A stretch of DNA of 64,000 bases from Hymenobacter jeollabukensis (GTDB lineage Bacteria; Bacteroidota; Bacteroidia; Cytophagales; Hymenobacteraceae). The stretch lies in assembly GCF_005771675.1 (NCBI RefSeq), contig NZ_VAJM01000010.1, forward strand, positions 124,001-188,000, given 5' to 3'. The notes under the pieces were generated by a model. That model had not been told where the DNA came from. It worked only from the letters and a program-made list of their open reading frames with translations, and ran no database searches. The position numbers and the translations under genes were made by a program. Below are positions 50,483 through 61,701 of this stretch, piece by piece (position 1 is the stretch's first letter; the number at the start of each line of letters is the position of its first letter).

Positions 50483-51433
50483 TTACTGCACCACCAGGCG
50501 GCGCGTGACGGCTCCCTGCGGGCCGCTGAGGCGCAGCACGTACACCCCGGCGGGCTGCCCGCTCAGGTCGATGCGGCGGGGGGCGGTGCTGGTGCTGCTA
50601 CCCTGGCGGAGCACGGTGCGGCCCAGCGCATCGGTCACGGTGAAGGGGGCGCGGAGCAGGGCGGCGTCCCGGCGGGCATCGAGGGTGAAGATGCCGTCGG
50701 GGCTAGGATTGGGGAAGGCGGCCAGCTCGGGGCTGCGCTGGGCGTCGCGGGCGGCGGTGACGGCCGAGCCGACGGTGGTAAAATCGTCGATGGTCAGCAC
50801 GTTGCCGGCCGTGAGGTTGGAGTCGTCGAGGGCGCCGGAGAAGGCGATGATGTGGATGGAGTCGGGGGCCTGGTTGCTGATGTACTGCAGCGGCACCTGC
50901 AGCTGGGTGTAGCTGGTTTTTTCCTGTAGCAGGTAGGCCTCGCCCAGGGCCAGGATGGTGGAGCGCCCGTTGACGCGGCGCGTCAGGAACACCAGCACCG
51001 AGGCCGAGTCGTTGGCAATGTTGCTGCCGGTGAGCTTGTAGTGGCACTGCAGCGCCTGCGGGCGGCTGGTGAAGGGCATCCCGGCGCCGTCGGTGGTGCC
51101 GCCCGGGCTGGTGCTGGTGCTGATGCGGTTGCCCAGAATCAGCATGCCCGGGTACAGAATCGGGGTGCTAAAGAGGTTGATGACCTTGGTTTCCAGACGA
51201 GCCGCAAAGTTACCGCCGTGCGCGTCGGTGGTTTTGGTCACGGCGCCCACCGTTATCGGGATGGGGAAGGCGGCCTGCAGCAGGTCGTCGGTGTTCTGCC
51301 AGTTCTGGGGCCGTTCGGTAGCGCCCGCGCCGGTCCAGGTTTCGAAGCCCCCGTTGGGAACGGGCGCGGATTGGGCTAGGGCGGCGGTGGCGGCGCCGGC
51401 AAGCAGGGCCAGGGAAAGTAGCAAGCGTTTCAT
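50483..51433 (-). CDS. Secreted PCMD-like protein with T9SS sorting domain
   Basis: A 316-residue exported protein. A signal peptide (MKRLLLSLALLAGAATAALAQ) is followed by NGGFETWTGAGATERPQNW and a beta-sandwich region that resembles the PCMD (putative carbohydrate metabolism) or CBM-like domains of Bacteroidota. The end (AAFPNPSPDGIFTLDARR ... GVYVLRLSGPQGAVTRRLVV) is a T9SS type A sorting domain. No catalytic residues are recognised, so it may bind carbohydrate. It is monocistronic with its own terminator. Confidence 0.83.
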   Translation of the reverse strand: MKRLLLSLALLAGAATAALAQSAPVPNGGFETWTGAGATERPQNWQNTDDLLQAAFPIPITVGAVTKTTDAHGGNFAARLETKVINLFSTPILYPGMLILGNRISTSTSPGGTTDGAGMPFTSRPQALQCHYKLTGSNIANDSASVLVFLTRRVNGRSTILALGEAYLLQEKTSYTQLQVPLQYISNQAPDSIHIIAFSGALDDSNLTAGNVLTIDDFTTVGSAVTAARDAQRSPELAAFPNPSPDGIFTLDARRDAALLRAPFTVTDALGRTVLRQGSSTSTAPRRIDLSGQPAGVYVLRLSGPQGAVTRRLVVQ

Positions 51434-51540
51434 AGCGGTAGTGTGGGGTTGAACGGGGTGTTTGTGCTCTGCAAAGTTCCGCCACTGCTACTGTGCGCAC
51501 AATCACATCTTCGGGGGAGAGGGGAGAAGGGGGGAATAGA

Positions 51541-51725
51541 ACGTCATGTCGAGCGCAGCCGAGGCATCTCGCGTGCTGATGTCTCCAAGTATTCTTCTCG
51601 TTGGACGATGAAGTTTCCCTCGGCGGTCAGCACGCGAGATACCTCGACATGACGGCTTTTCTCATTCGTTCAACGAAAAGATTAGCCCCCGAGCGAGATG
51701 TCTCGACAAGCTCGACATGACGTTC
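51541..51725. repeat. Mosaic palindromic repeats, CATGTCGAG type, compound copy
   Basis: One unit begins ACGTCATGTCGAGCGCAGCC and closes with CAGCACGCGAGATACCTCGACATGACGG; a third arm GCGAGATGTCTCGACAAGC...CATGACGTTC follows at 51692-51723. The unit is the same as at 17031-17154. The gap of 333 bp between flanking genes contains essentially only these repeats. Confidence 0.85.
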
Positions 51726-51766
51726 TTCTCCCTACCTGACATTTACCCTCACCCCCTCCCAAACTC

Positions 51767-52552
51767 CTACCCTCTTACCCTCATGCCCTTGCTTAGCGGC
51801 CAGGCCAATAGCGCCCCGGCCAGCAGCCCGCCGATGTGGGCGGCGTGGTCGATGCCGGGCATCAGGCCGGTGGCGAAGTTGGCTCCCACGATGTAGAGCG
51901 TGTGCACGAACAGCGCCGCCCGGGCCGGGCGGCTGAGCCGGGCCGCATTGGTAGCCGTCAGCGTCAGCATGGCCCCGTACAGGCCGAAAATGGCTCCCGA
52001 GGCGCCCACGCTGTTTACCCAGCCGGGTTGGTGCCACCACAGGCTGGCGAGGCTGCCGCCCAGGCCGCTGAGCGCGTAGGCCAGCAGCAGGCGGGGGCGC
52101 CCCACCAGCGGCTCCAGCAAGGCCCCGATGACCAGCAACGCGTAGGTGTTCAGCAGCAGGTGGGCCAGGCCGCCGTGCAGAACGCAGGCCGTGAGCAGGC
52201 GCCACCACTCGCCGCGCGCCACCAGCGGGGTGAAGTTGGAGCCCCAGCGGATGAGGTCCTGCCCGCTCGGGTGCAGCGCGTCGACGCCGCCAGCCACCAT
52301 CAGCAGAAACACCAGCACATTCAGGCCGGCCAGGCCGAGCGTGACGGCCACGCTGCCCAGGCCGGGCACCGGCGTTGGCGGGGCGGGTGGGGGTGGGGGC
52401 TCGGGGGCGGGTACCTGCCCGCGCTGGCGCAGCTCGGCCCAGGCGGCCTGCACCAGCGCGGGCGCGAAGGCCTGCGGGTGCTGCGTGAGGTAGAGCAGCT
52501 CCGCGTCGGTTTTACGGGCAAAGGCCTCGGCCAGGGGCGAGCGGGATTCCAT
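51767..52552 (-). CDS. Rhomboid-family intramembrane serine protease
   Basis: A 261-residue membrane protease. A cytoplasmic N-terminal region with a Pro-rich linker (about 50-65) leads to six membrane segments. The rhomboid features are GEWWRLLTACVLHGGLAHLLLN, the catalytic Ser in GASGAIFGLYGAML and the catalytic His in GIDHAAHIGGLLAG. ATG at 52552 gives a short regulatory N-terminus; a longer frame upstream has no support. Natural substrates are unknown. It stands alone between repeat-rich gaps. Confidence 0.93.
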   Translation of the reverse strand: MESRSPLAEAFARKTDAELLYLTQHPQAFAPALVQAAWAELRQRGQVPAPEPPPPPAPPTPVPGLGSVAVTLGLAGLNVLVFLLMVAGGVDALHPSGQDLIRWGSNFTPLVARGEWWRLLTACVLHGGLAHLLLNTYALLVIGALLEPLVGRPRLLLAYALSGLGGSLASLWWHQPGWVNSVGASGAIFGLYGAMLTLTATNAARLSRPARAALFVHTLYIVGANFATGLMPGIDHAAHIGGLLAGALLAWPLSKGMRVRG

Positions 52553-52682
52553 GCCAGCGTGGCCCACCACAAGCCTGCCAAGCCGCCCCGGTGCGCCAAC
52601 TTGGCAAGCCCGGCCATACGAACCGCGCTGGCAGCCTGCCGTATAGCCAGTAAGACCCTTTTCGTACCTAACCACCCCCGCC

Positions 52683-53042
52683 ATGACACCCGACCCCATC
52701 CAGGACGAACCCTACAACCAGGAAACCAACCCCCGCCACGCCGGCCGCGACTACGAAGCCGAGGCCACCGCCTCGGGCCAGCCCAGCAGCGAGCAGGAGC
52801 GCCAGCCCCAGGGCCGCTTCGCCATGGGCGACCGGATGAACGTGCAGACCGGCAACAACGCCGACGATAACTCCGGCAGCGGCGGCAACGTGGGCGGCCG
52901 CGCCACCACCGGCCACAACGTGGCCCACGGCACCCACTACGACGCCCCCGGCAACGCCGCCGAAGGCGACGTGGGCGGCAGCACCACCTCGGCCGGCACC
53001 GGCACCTCCGCCGGCCAGCCCGGCCAGGTGCCCGGCCTCTAG
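52683..53042 (+). CDS. Small hydrophilic, probably disordered protein
   Basis: A 119-residue protein almost without hydrophobic residues, rich in Gly, Asn, Asp, Gln, Thr and Ser (for example NVQTGNNADDNSGSGGNVGG). No signal peptide or known domain. The composition recalls stress- or desiccation-related hydrophilins, which is only an analogy. It is divergent from the rhomboid gene. Confidence 0.6.
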   Translation: MTPDPIQDEPYNQETNPRHAGRDYEAEATASGQPSSEQERQPQGRFAMGDRMNVQTGNNADDNSGSGGNVGGRATTGHNVAHGTHYDAPGNAAEGDVGGSTTSAGTGTSAGQPGQVPGL

Positions 53043-53096
53043 GTGATTTAGTGCGTTCCTGAACATCGATGCCCTGAACCGTTGCCTTCTCAGTGA

Positions 53097-53176
53097 CTAT
53101 CCGGAAAGTCGTTCGAACAAAAAAGGGCGTCATGCTGAGCGCAGTCGAAGCATGACGTTCTGGACTTTCCGGATAG
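53097..53176. repeat. Palindromic repeat nested in an outer inverted repeat
   Basis: The outer arms CTATCCGGAAAGTC and GACTTTCCGGATAG (14 bp, perfect) enclose GCGTCATGCTGAGCGCAGTC and its complement, a CGTCATG-type unit. The 80-bp element lies in the 189-bp gap between two plus-strand genes. Confidence 0.85.
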
Positions 53177-53231
53177 GCTCTTAACTCCCCGCACGCCGGT
53201 TCATCGGCGCCTGGAATTATCTTCCGGCCTG

Positions 53232-54533
53232 ATGAACCAGTTTTTTGCGTTTCTACTGCTGCTAAGCGCCCCGACAGCGCAGGCCCAACTGGCCAATCCG
53301 CTGAAGCAACTGCTGCGGCGCGACACCGCCGCCGTGGTGCGGCAGGTGCTACGCCACCCGGCTGCCTACCGCCTGCAGATTATCTACACCCAGATTCGGC
53401 GCGACGAGCACGGGAAGCCCACCTTTAAGTCGCACGCGTACCGGCTTCGGCCCGACGAATACTTCTACCCGGCCAGCACCGTGAAGCTGCCCGCGGCCGC
53501 GGCGGCACTGCAAAAGCTGCATCGGCTACACCTTGAACGGGAAACGCCGCTGCGTATCGACTCGGCCTTTGCCGATCAAACCCGCGTGTTGGTCGACAGC
53601 ACCGCGCCTGGCCGGCGCCCCACCATTGGGCAGTACGTGCGCAAGGTGTTGCTCGTCAGCGACAACGATGCCTTCAACCGGCTCTACGAGTTTGTGGGAC
53701 AGGCGGAGTTGAACCAGGCTTTGGGGCTTTGGGGGCTGCCGCGTACCCGCATCGTTCACCGCCTCTCGGTGGGCGACAAAGAGCCGGGCTCGCGCCACAC
53801 CAACCCGTTTGCCTTCTTTGCCGATTCGGCCGCTACCGCGGTGCGCTACCGGCAGCCCGCCGCCTTCAACGACGCCCCGCTACCCGCCCTGCCGATGGCG
53901 GCGCCGAAAGTAGGCCGGGCGTACGTGCGCGGGGAGCAGCGCATCGAGCAGCCGCTGGATTTCAGCGACAAGAACTTCTTCCCGCTCGCCGAGCAGCAAG
54001 CATTGCTGCGCGCCCTGCTCTTTCCGGCGACGTTCCGTGAAGCCATCCGCTTCAACCTCGCAGCGGATACCAGCGCGTGGGCCCGGAAACGGCCGGACCT
54101 CGCCGCCGATGACTACGCCTTCCTGCGCCGCTACCTGAGCCTGTCGCCGCGCCGGAGCCGCTTCCCGCGCTACGACGCGCCGCACTACCCCGACAACTGC
54201 GCCAAGTTCCTGCTGGTGGGTGGGCCGCCGGCGGCCCTGCCCGAGGGCGTGCGCATCTACAATAAAATCGGGCAGGCCTACGGCTTCCTCATCGACAACG
54301 CCTGCATCGTCGACTCGCTGCGCGGGGTGGAGTTTATGCTCTCGGCCGTCATCTACTGCAACCAGGACGAAGTGCTCAACGACGATAAGTACGACTACGA
54401 CACCGTGGGGCTGCCCTTCCTGCGCCGCCTCGGCCAGCTGGTGTACCAGCACGAGCTGACGCGCACCGATGAGCGGCGCCGCCAGCAGGTGCGGGCCTAC
54501 TGGTCGGCGCAGCACGAGCGGGCCGCGCCCTAA
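53232..54533 (+). CDS. Class A beta-lactamase-related serine hydrolase
   Basis: A 433-residue exported protein of the class A beta-lactamase/D-Ala-D-Ala-carboxypeptidase-like fold. After a signal peptide (FFAFLLLLSAPTAQAQ) come the active-site Ser82-x-x-Lys85 in YPASTVKLPAA, Ser143-Asp-Asn145 in LVSDNDAFNRLYE and Lys345-Ile-Gly in NKIGQAYGF. It is about 150 residues longer than true class A beta-lactamases and I cannot find a clear Glu166 loop, so it is more probably a peptidoglycan-related hydrolase than a resistance enzyme. A VanX-type dipeptidase gene follows 23 bp later. Confidence 0.85.
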   Translation: MNQFFAFLLLLSAPTAQAQLANPLKQLLRRDTAAVVRQVLRHPAAYRLQIIYTQIRRDEHGKPTFKSHAYRLRPDEYFYPASTVKLPAAAAALQKLHRLHLERETPLRIDSAFADQTRVLVDSTAPGRRPTIGQYVRKVLLVSDNDAFNRLYEFVGQAELNQALGLWGLPRTRIVHRLSVGDKEPGSRHTNPFAFFADSAATAVRYRQPAAFNDAPLPALPMAAPKVGRAYVRGEQRIEQPLDFSDKNFFPLAEQQALLRALLFPATFREAIRFNLAADTSAWARKRPDLAADDYAFLRRYLSLSPRRSRFPRYDAPHYPDNCAKFLLVGGPPAALPEGVRIYNKIGQAYGFLIDNACIVDSLRGVEFMLSAVIYCNQDEVLNDDKYDYDTVGLPFLRRLGQLVYQHELTRTDERRRQQVRAYWSAQHERAAP

Positions 54534-54556
54534 GCCGCCCGCAGTAACTTGCCGCC

Positions 54557-55213
54557 ATGTTCCGCCCCATCCTGCTCTGCGTCTTGACCACTCTTCCGCA
54601 AACCGGCCCGGCTCGCGTGAGCGAGGCCGCCCAGTACCGCCAGCAGGTGCGCCAGGACGCGCGCCAGGAACTGGTGGACTTAGCGCAGTTCATTCCCGGC
54701 CTGCGGCTCGATATCCGCTACGCTACCCCCCACAACCTCACCGGCCAGCGCATCTACCCCGAAGCCGCCGCCTTTCTGCGCCGCCCGGTGGCCGAGGACC
54801 TGCGCCGCGTGCAGCAGACCCTGGCCCGGCAGGGCTACGCGCTGAAAATCTACGACGCCTACCGCCCCTACGCCGCCACCGTGCGGCTTTACGAAGCCCT
54901 GCCCGACCAGACCTACGCTGCCCCGCCCACCCGCGGCTCCAAGCACAACCGCGGCTGCTCCGTCGACCTGGGCCTCATCGACCTGAAAACCGGCCGCGAC
55001 GTGGCCCTGCCCACCGACTTCGACGCCATGACGCCCGCCGCCCACTCAGACTACCAGCAGCTGCCCGCCGCCGCCCTGCGGCACCGCGCCATTCTGCACC
55101 AGGCCATGCAGCAGCATGGCTTCCGCAACTACCCCGCCGAGTGGTGGCACTTCGACCACCAGGGCTGGGAGCAGTACCCGCTGCTCGATCTGCCCTTCAG
55201 CGCCCTGCGCTGA
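54557..55213 (+). CDS. D-alanyl-D-alanine dipeptidase (VanX/DdpX-type, M15D)
   Basis: A 218-residue zinc metallopeptidase that cleaves D-Ala-D-Ala. The sequence shows LRLDIRYATPHNLTGQRIY, the catalytic Arg in YDAYRPYAA, the zinc motif SKHNRGCSVDLG (His and Asp ligands) and the Glu-x2-His ligand pair in EWWHFDHQGWEQ. A weak signal-like N-terminus (MFRPILLCVLTTLPQ) suggests export. Lone copies of VanX-like enzymes in non-resistant bacteria serve murein dipeptide use rather than vancomycin resistance; no vanHA genes are present. It has its own TAACTTGC box close to the ATG. Confidence 0.9.
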   Translation: MFRPILLCVLTTLPQTGPARVSEAAQYRQQVRQDARQELVDLAQFIPGLRLDIRYATPHNLTGQRIYPEAAAFLRRPVAEDLRRVQQTLARQGYALKIYDAYRPYAATVRLYEALPDQTYAAPPTRGSKHNRGCSVDLGLIDLKTGRDVALPTDFDAMTPAAHSDYQQLPAAALRHRAILHQAMQQHGFRNYPAEWWHFDHQGWEQYPLLDLPFSALR

Positions 55214-55253
55214 GGCCGGCAATCCGCCCGGCCACCCCCCCCCGGCTGTTCCC

Positions 55254-55412
55254 AACCCGCAACGCCCCGGGAGGCGCCCTCCCGAGCCATCCGCAACCGG
55301 GAAAGCCCCGGGAGGGGCCCTCCCGGCTTGTTCTCAACCGGGAACGGCCTCGGAGGGGCCTTCCCGGGCCATCCGCAGCCGGGAACATGCCGGGAGGGCC
55401 CCTCCCGGCCCG
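55254..55412. repeat. 41-bp tandem repeat, about four units, each with a hairpin
   Basis: Units start at 55254, 55295, 55336 and 55377. Each begins AACCGGGAA (or close) and contains a palindrome of the type CCGGGAGGGGCCCTCCCGG. The units differ by several bases. The array fills most of the 287-bp gap between the dipeptidase and the next gene. Confidence 0.85.
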
Positions 55413-55500
55413 GGCCCGCGCGCCGGGTCTTGTGTGGCCGCGTTTCTTTTTGCTATTTACCGGGGTAGCGCATTGTGTTTCCGTCGATTACTTCCCGTTT

Positions 55501-56208
55501 ATGCTTTCCCAACCCGCCGCCGATGGCCACGCGCCGGACCCGGCCCCTTCCCAATCCAAGGCCTCCGCGCCCAGCCTGCCCCAAACCGAACTGGCCCTGG
55601 CCGAGCTGGCCCTGCTCGCCGCCGACGAGTGGCTGCTGCGCCCCCAGCTCACCCTGCTCTGGACCAGCAGCGCCGACTTCAAGCAGCTGGCCTCCGACTT
55701 CCGGGGCAGCATCCAGGATACGGACGACGCGGGCGACGCCCTGGCCCCGCAAAGCAACCGCCTCGCCGTGCTCGATGCGCTTATCAACGACAAGCTGCGC
55801 TACGTGAAGAATGCGCTGGCCAATCAGTATGACGAAGAAGACGATGGTCGGCCCTACTACCCGGAGTTTGGCATCGGCAAATTCAGCGGCACCTGGCAGC
55901 TGCCCAAGGACCGCGTGGAGCGCACCAAAGCCCTGAAAAAGCTGGTGGCTGCCCTGCCCAAGCACGGCCTGGGCCAGCAAAAGCACGGCACCGACTTCTG
56001 GGCGCCCATTGCCAAGGAGTACGCCGAGCTGACCAGCAGCACTGCCAAGGGCAAAGGCCTCCGCGCCACCGAAGTAGCCGGCAAAGGCACCCTGCGCGAG
56101 CAGGTGGAAGACGTGCTCGAAGCCCTCAAAAACCTCCTCAAAGCCAACTACCCTAACACCCACCAAGCCGAGAAGCGGAAGTTCGGCTTCCTGAAAGAGA
56201 CATACTAG
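55501..56208 (+). CDS. Hypothetical helical protein
   Basis: A 235-residue soluble protein. The first ~25 residues are disordered (SQPAADGHAPDPAPSQSKAS). The rest is mostly helical with charged residues, for example LALAELALLAADEWLLRPQ and LPKDRVERTKALKKLVAALP, and ends in a Lys-rich stretch. No family is recognised. ATG at 55501 is taken as the start since the open frame upstream is the tandem-repeat array. A terminator follows. Confidence 0.65.
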   Translation: MLSQPAADGHAPDPAPSQSKASAPSLPQTELALAELALLAADEWLLRPQLTLLWTSSADFKQLASDFRGSIQDTDDAGDALAPQSNRLAVLDALINDKLRYVKNALANQYDEEDDGRPYYPEFGIGKFSGTWQLPKDRVERTKALKKLVAALPKHGLGQQKHGTDFWAPIAKEYAELTSSTAKGKGLRATEVAGKGTLREQVEDVLEALKNLLKANYPNTHQAEKRKFGFLKETY

Positions 56209-56238
56209 CCGCCGCAGTTGCCCGCAGCAACAAACGAA

Positions 56239-56277
56239 ACAGCCCGCCGGTGTGCGCTACACGGCGGGCTGTTTTTT
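56239..56277. terminator. Bidirectional terminator
   Basis: An 11-bp stem ACAGCCCGCCG with CGGCGGGCTGT, 12-base loop, then six Ts, between convergent genes at the border of the AT-rich region. Confidence 0.85.
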
Positions 56278-56303
56278 GCGTATTCTTAAATTTAAACAGT
56301 GTC

Positions 56304-57350
56304 TTATTTATGGTTCCTGTTTTTGTATTGTAAAAGTTTATTCTGTTGATACTTTACATCAAAAAAATTAATAAAACTGTTGAAGAATCCTTTGTTGAAA
56401 ATTCTTCTCAGACTATGAGGTGCCGTTTGCTCAATTTCTAGAAGTAGTTTGTTTTTTTCATTTCTTGAAAATGCGTTCCATAATAAAGGGGATATAAAAG
56501 TGTTTTCCAAATAATCTATCATTATAGAGCTTACTGCTTTCTCGAGTTTGTGATTGGGTAAGTCAGAAATACTGTCAATAAACTTGATGGAATAATCTTC
56601 ATGAGGTAAGCACGCCATTATTATTATGCTTTGATTTGAAATGTCGGGCAGAACAGTTAGCATAATAGAAGACCAGTACTCAGCTAATGGGTTAGTGTTT
56701 AATTTCTCGCCACTGTAACTGTATCTAGGGCTGAATGAGGCAGAGCAAGCAACTGGATGTAGTCTTGGAACGATGTGAAAAAAATATTCTAGCTCTGAAT
56801 AAGATTCTCTCAAGAGCATGTCGTCTAACATGCCTTTAGATGATTGCATATCTTTTAATCCAAGCTTAGATGAAAAAATCGTAGCGTCAAGATTTTCTTC
56901 TGGGAGTATTTTGGTGTAATCTGACTTTTTTTCATATGCATTTATGGAGCCTTTTTTCATATAGTATGAATGAGCGTGGGCTCTGTAGGAATGCAAGAAA
57001 AGATGTTTGTCACTGCCGTCAAATTCAAAGTTTTCTATTGGGGAGAAAAGAGTAGAATCATGATAATCGCAAAATCCAAAAAATGTTGAGGCTTCTCCTT
57101 TGCCTAGAAGTTTTAGGTTTGCAAGACCTCCGCGCCAATCATACTCATTAGTTAAAAAAGAATAAATACCGTTCACTCCACCAACCTCGCCTTCCATTAT
57201 ACTTAATCTGCCATTGCGCTGTATGCTATGAGTCTTCTTTATAGCTCCCTTACATTCAGCTTGATTAGGATGCAAGCATTCTTTAATGCGAGCATCTTTG
57301 TAGAATACGCTCATTAACTTGTTGTGCTCGATTTGTTTCGGATGTGCCAT
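56304..57350 (-). CDS. AT-rich orphan gene, possible zinc-binding protein
   Basis: A 348-residue protein, probably cytoplasmic. Its codons and flanks (about 56280-57410) are only about one third G+C, in sharp contrast to the ~67% around it, which points to recent transfer. The N-terminal half has Cys25-x7-Cys33, then His41 in KKTHSIQRNGRLSIM, then EASTFFGFCDYHDSTLFSPIE with Cys94 and His97: a plausible zinc site (C, C, H, C, H). This block resembles one I know from uncharacterised proteins scattered in many phyla; whether it is an HNH-like nuclease or a purely structural zinc site cannot be decided by eye. The C-terminal half is helical and unfamiliar. No partner genes. Confidence 0.75.
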   Translation of the reverse strand: MAHPKQIEHNKLMSVFYKDARIKECLHPNQAECKGAIKKTHSIQRNGRLSIMEGEVGGVNGIYSFLTNEYDWRGGLANLKLLGKGEASTFFGFCDYHDSTLFSPIENFEFDGSDKHLFLHSYRAHAHSYYMKKGSINAYEKKSDYTKILPEENLDATIFSSKLGLKDMQSSKGMLDDMLLRESYSELEYFFHIVPRLHPVACSASFSPRYSYSGEKLNTNPLAEYWSSIMLTVLPDISNQSIIIMACLPHEDYSIKFIDSISDLPNHKLEKAVSSIMIDYLENTFISPLLWNAFSRNEKNKLLLEIEQTAPHSLRRIFNKGFFNSFINFFDVKYQQNKLLQYKNRNHK

Positions 57351-57461
57351 TGCCTTTGTAGTGAGTCTTTAGTCGAACTTAAATTTCATAAAGTTACTCT
57401 AACGCCCCCTTAGCTTGTGCTAGGTACAACTGCAAGCTTACTCCCCACCTTCATCATTCCG

Positions 57462-57469
57462 TAACTTCG
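57462..57469 (+). promoter_or_regulatory. -7 box of the GH3-beta-lactamase gene
   Basis: TAACTTCG, 26 bases before the proposed TTG start. Confidence 0.4.
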
Positions 57470-57495
57470 CCGCCACACCCATTTCCCATCCTGCC

Positions 57496-60696
<3,201 letters not shown>

Positions 60697-60712
60697 GGAA
60701 TGAAAATCAGCC

Positions 60713-60914
60713 CGTCATCCTGAGCATGTCGCGCATCAAGCGAGGACGAAGGACCTTCCTCGCACCCTGCACCGCCGCTGCCGACGAAGTGCCAACGCTC
60801 TTTTACTAACGCCGAAGCGCAGCCACCGAGCCCTTGCAATTGGGCGTTGGTGGCTGCGCTTCTCAGTTGGTGCAGGGTGCGAGGAAGGTCCTTCGGCTGC
60901 GCCTCAGGATGACG
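60713..60914. repeat. Mosaic palindromic repeat, CATCCTGAGG type, copy 2
   Basis: About 202 bp. The ends CGTCATCCTGAGC and GCCTCAGGATGACG enclose arms GAAGGACCTTCCTCGCACCC with its complement, and a central hairpin GAAGCGCAGCCACC...GTGGCTGCGCTT. It is homologous to 50164-50373 in ends, arms and centre. Confidence 0.85.
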
Positions 60915-60947
60915 TTCTATTTCACGACAGGCAATTTCCTACCCGCA

Positions 60948-61442
60948 CTACTCCTTCATCGTGCTCGACATCTTGTCTTCGATGCTCTTCTGCAGCTCGG
61001 GCAAGTGCTCCTGCATCCGGCGCTGGCCCAAGGCCATGCCGGCGGCCATCAGCTGGCTTTGCTTGCCGGTGAATTTCTGCCCGATGGGGGAGGCGTAGAA
61101 CTTGCGCAGCTCCTTCAGCTCCTTTTCGCTGAACTCGCGGGCGTAAAGGTCAACCATGTCGTCCTTGAGCGCGGCCCAGCTCATGTACTTGTGCAGGAAG
61201 CCGCGCATTTCGGGCTCCACGGCCTTCAGCTCGGGCCGCTGAATCAGCTGGGCCGTCACCATCTGGTCGAGGGCGTTGGTGGCGGTTTGCTCCATCTGCA
61301 TGGCCACGAGCAATTCCTCGGCGGCTTTGCGCTGGCTGGCGGGTACGGGGGCGGCGCCGGGAGTCGCGGCGGCCGTGGTCTGGGCCGAGGCGGCCGGCGC
61401 GGCCAGCAGCAGGCCCGCGGCAAGAGCGAGTAAGTATTTCAT
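60948..61442 (-). CDS. DUF2059 exported protein
   Basis: A 164-residue exported protein. A signal peptide (MKYLLALAAGLLLAAPAASAQ) is followed by the DUF2059 region: RKAAEELLVAMQMEQTATNAL and LVDLYAREFSEKELKELRKFYASPIGQKFTGKQ-like sequence. DUF2059 proteins are small periplasmic helical proteins of unknown function. ATG at 61442 is chosen because it starts the signal peptide. Confidence 0.9.
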   Translation of the reverse strand: MKYLLALAAGLLLAAPAASAQTTAAATPGAAPVPASQRKAAEELLVAMQMEQTATNALDQMVTAQLIQRPELKAVEPEMRGFLHKYMSWAALKDDMVDLYAREFSEKELKELRKFYASPIGQKFTGKQSQLMAAGMALGQRRMQEHLPELQKSIEDKMSSTMKE

Positions 61443-61701
61443 AGCAAGTCGGTACGGGATTTTCCGCCCGGCGGCCACGCCCGCAAGCAACCATTTGCCC
61501 CCGCCGGCTATCTGTAGTAGGGAAGGCGGCAGCGGCGGGGTACTCATGACCAGGCCGCTGCCGTCGTATTTATCCGCCCGTCGCTTTGCTGACTACCACA
61601 TACTTATGCTATTTACAAACGCCGCCATCCGCCCCATCTTTGCATCGTTGGCTGGCGCTACCAGCCGCCCCGCTTCGCCCCCGACTACGCCCCTGCCCGC
61701 T

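Noticed and set aside
53232-55213. A vancomycin-resistance cluster
   Set aside because: Only a VanX-type dipeptidase is present; there is no VanH, VanA-type ligase or VanRS pair.
55254-55412. CRISPR array
   Set aside because: The units are contiguous and degenerate with no unique spacers, and there are no cas genes.
54534-55500. N-terminal extension of the hypothetical protein at 55501
   Set aside because: It overlaps the VanX-type gene in another frame and then reads through the 41-bp tandem repeat.
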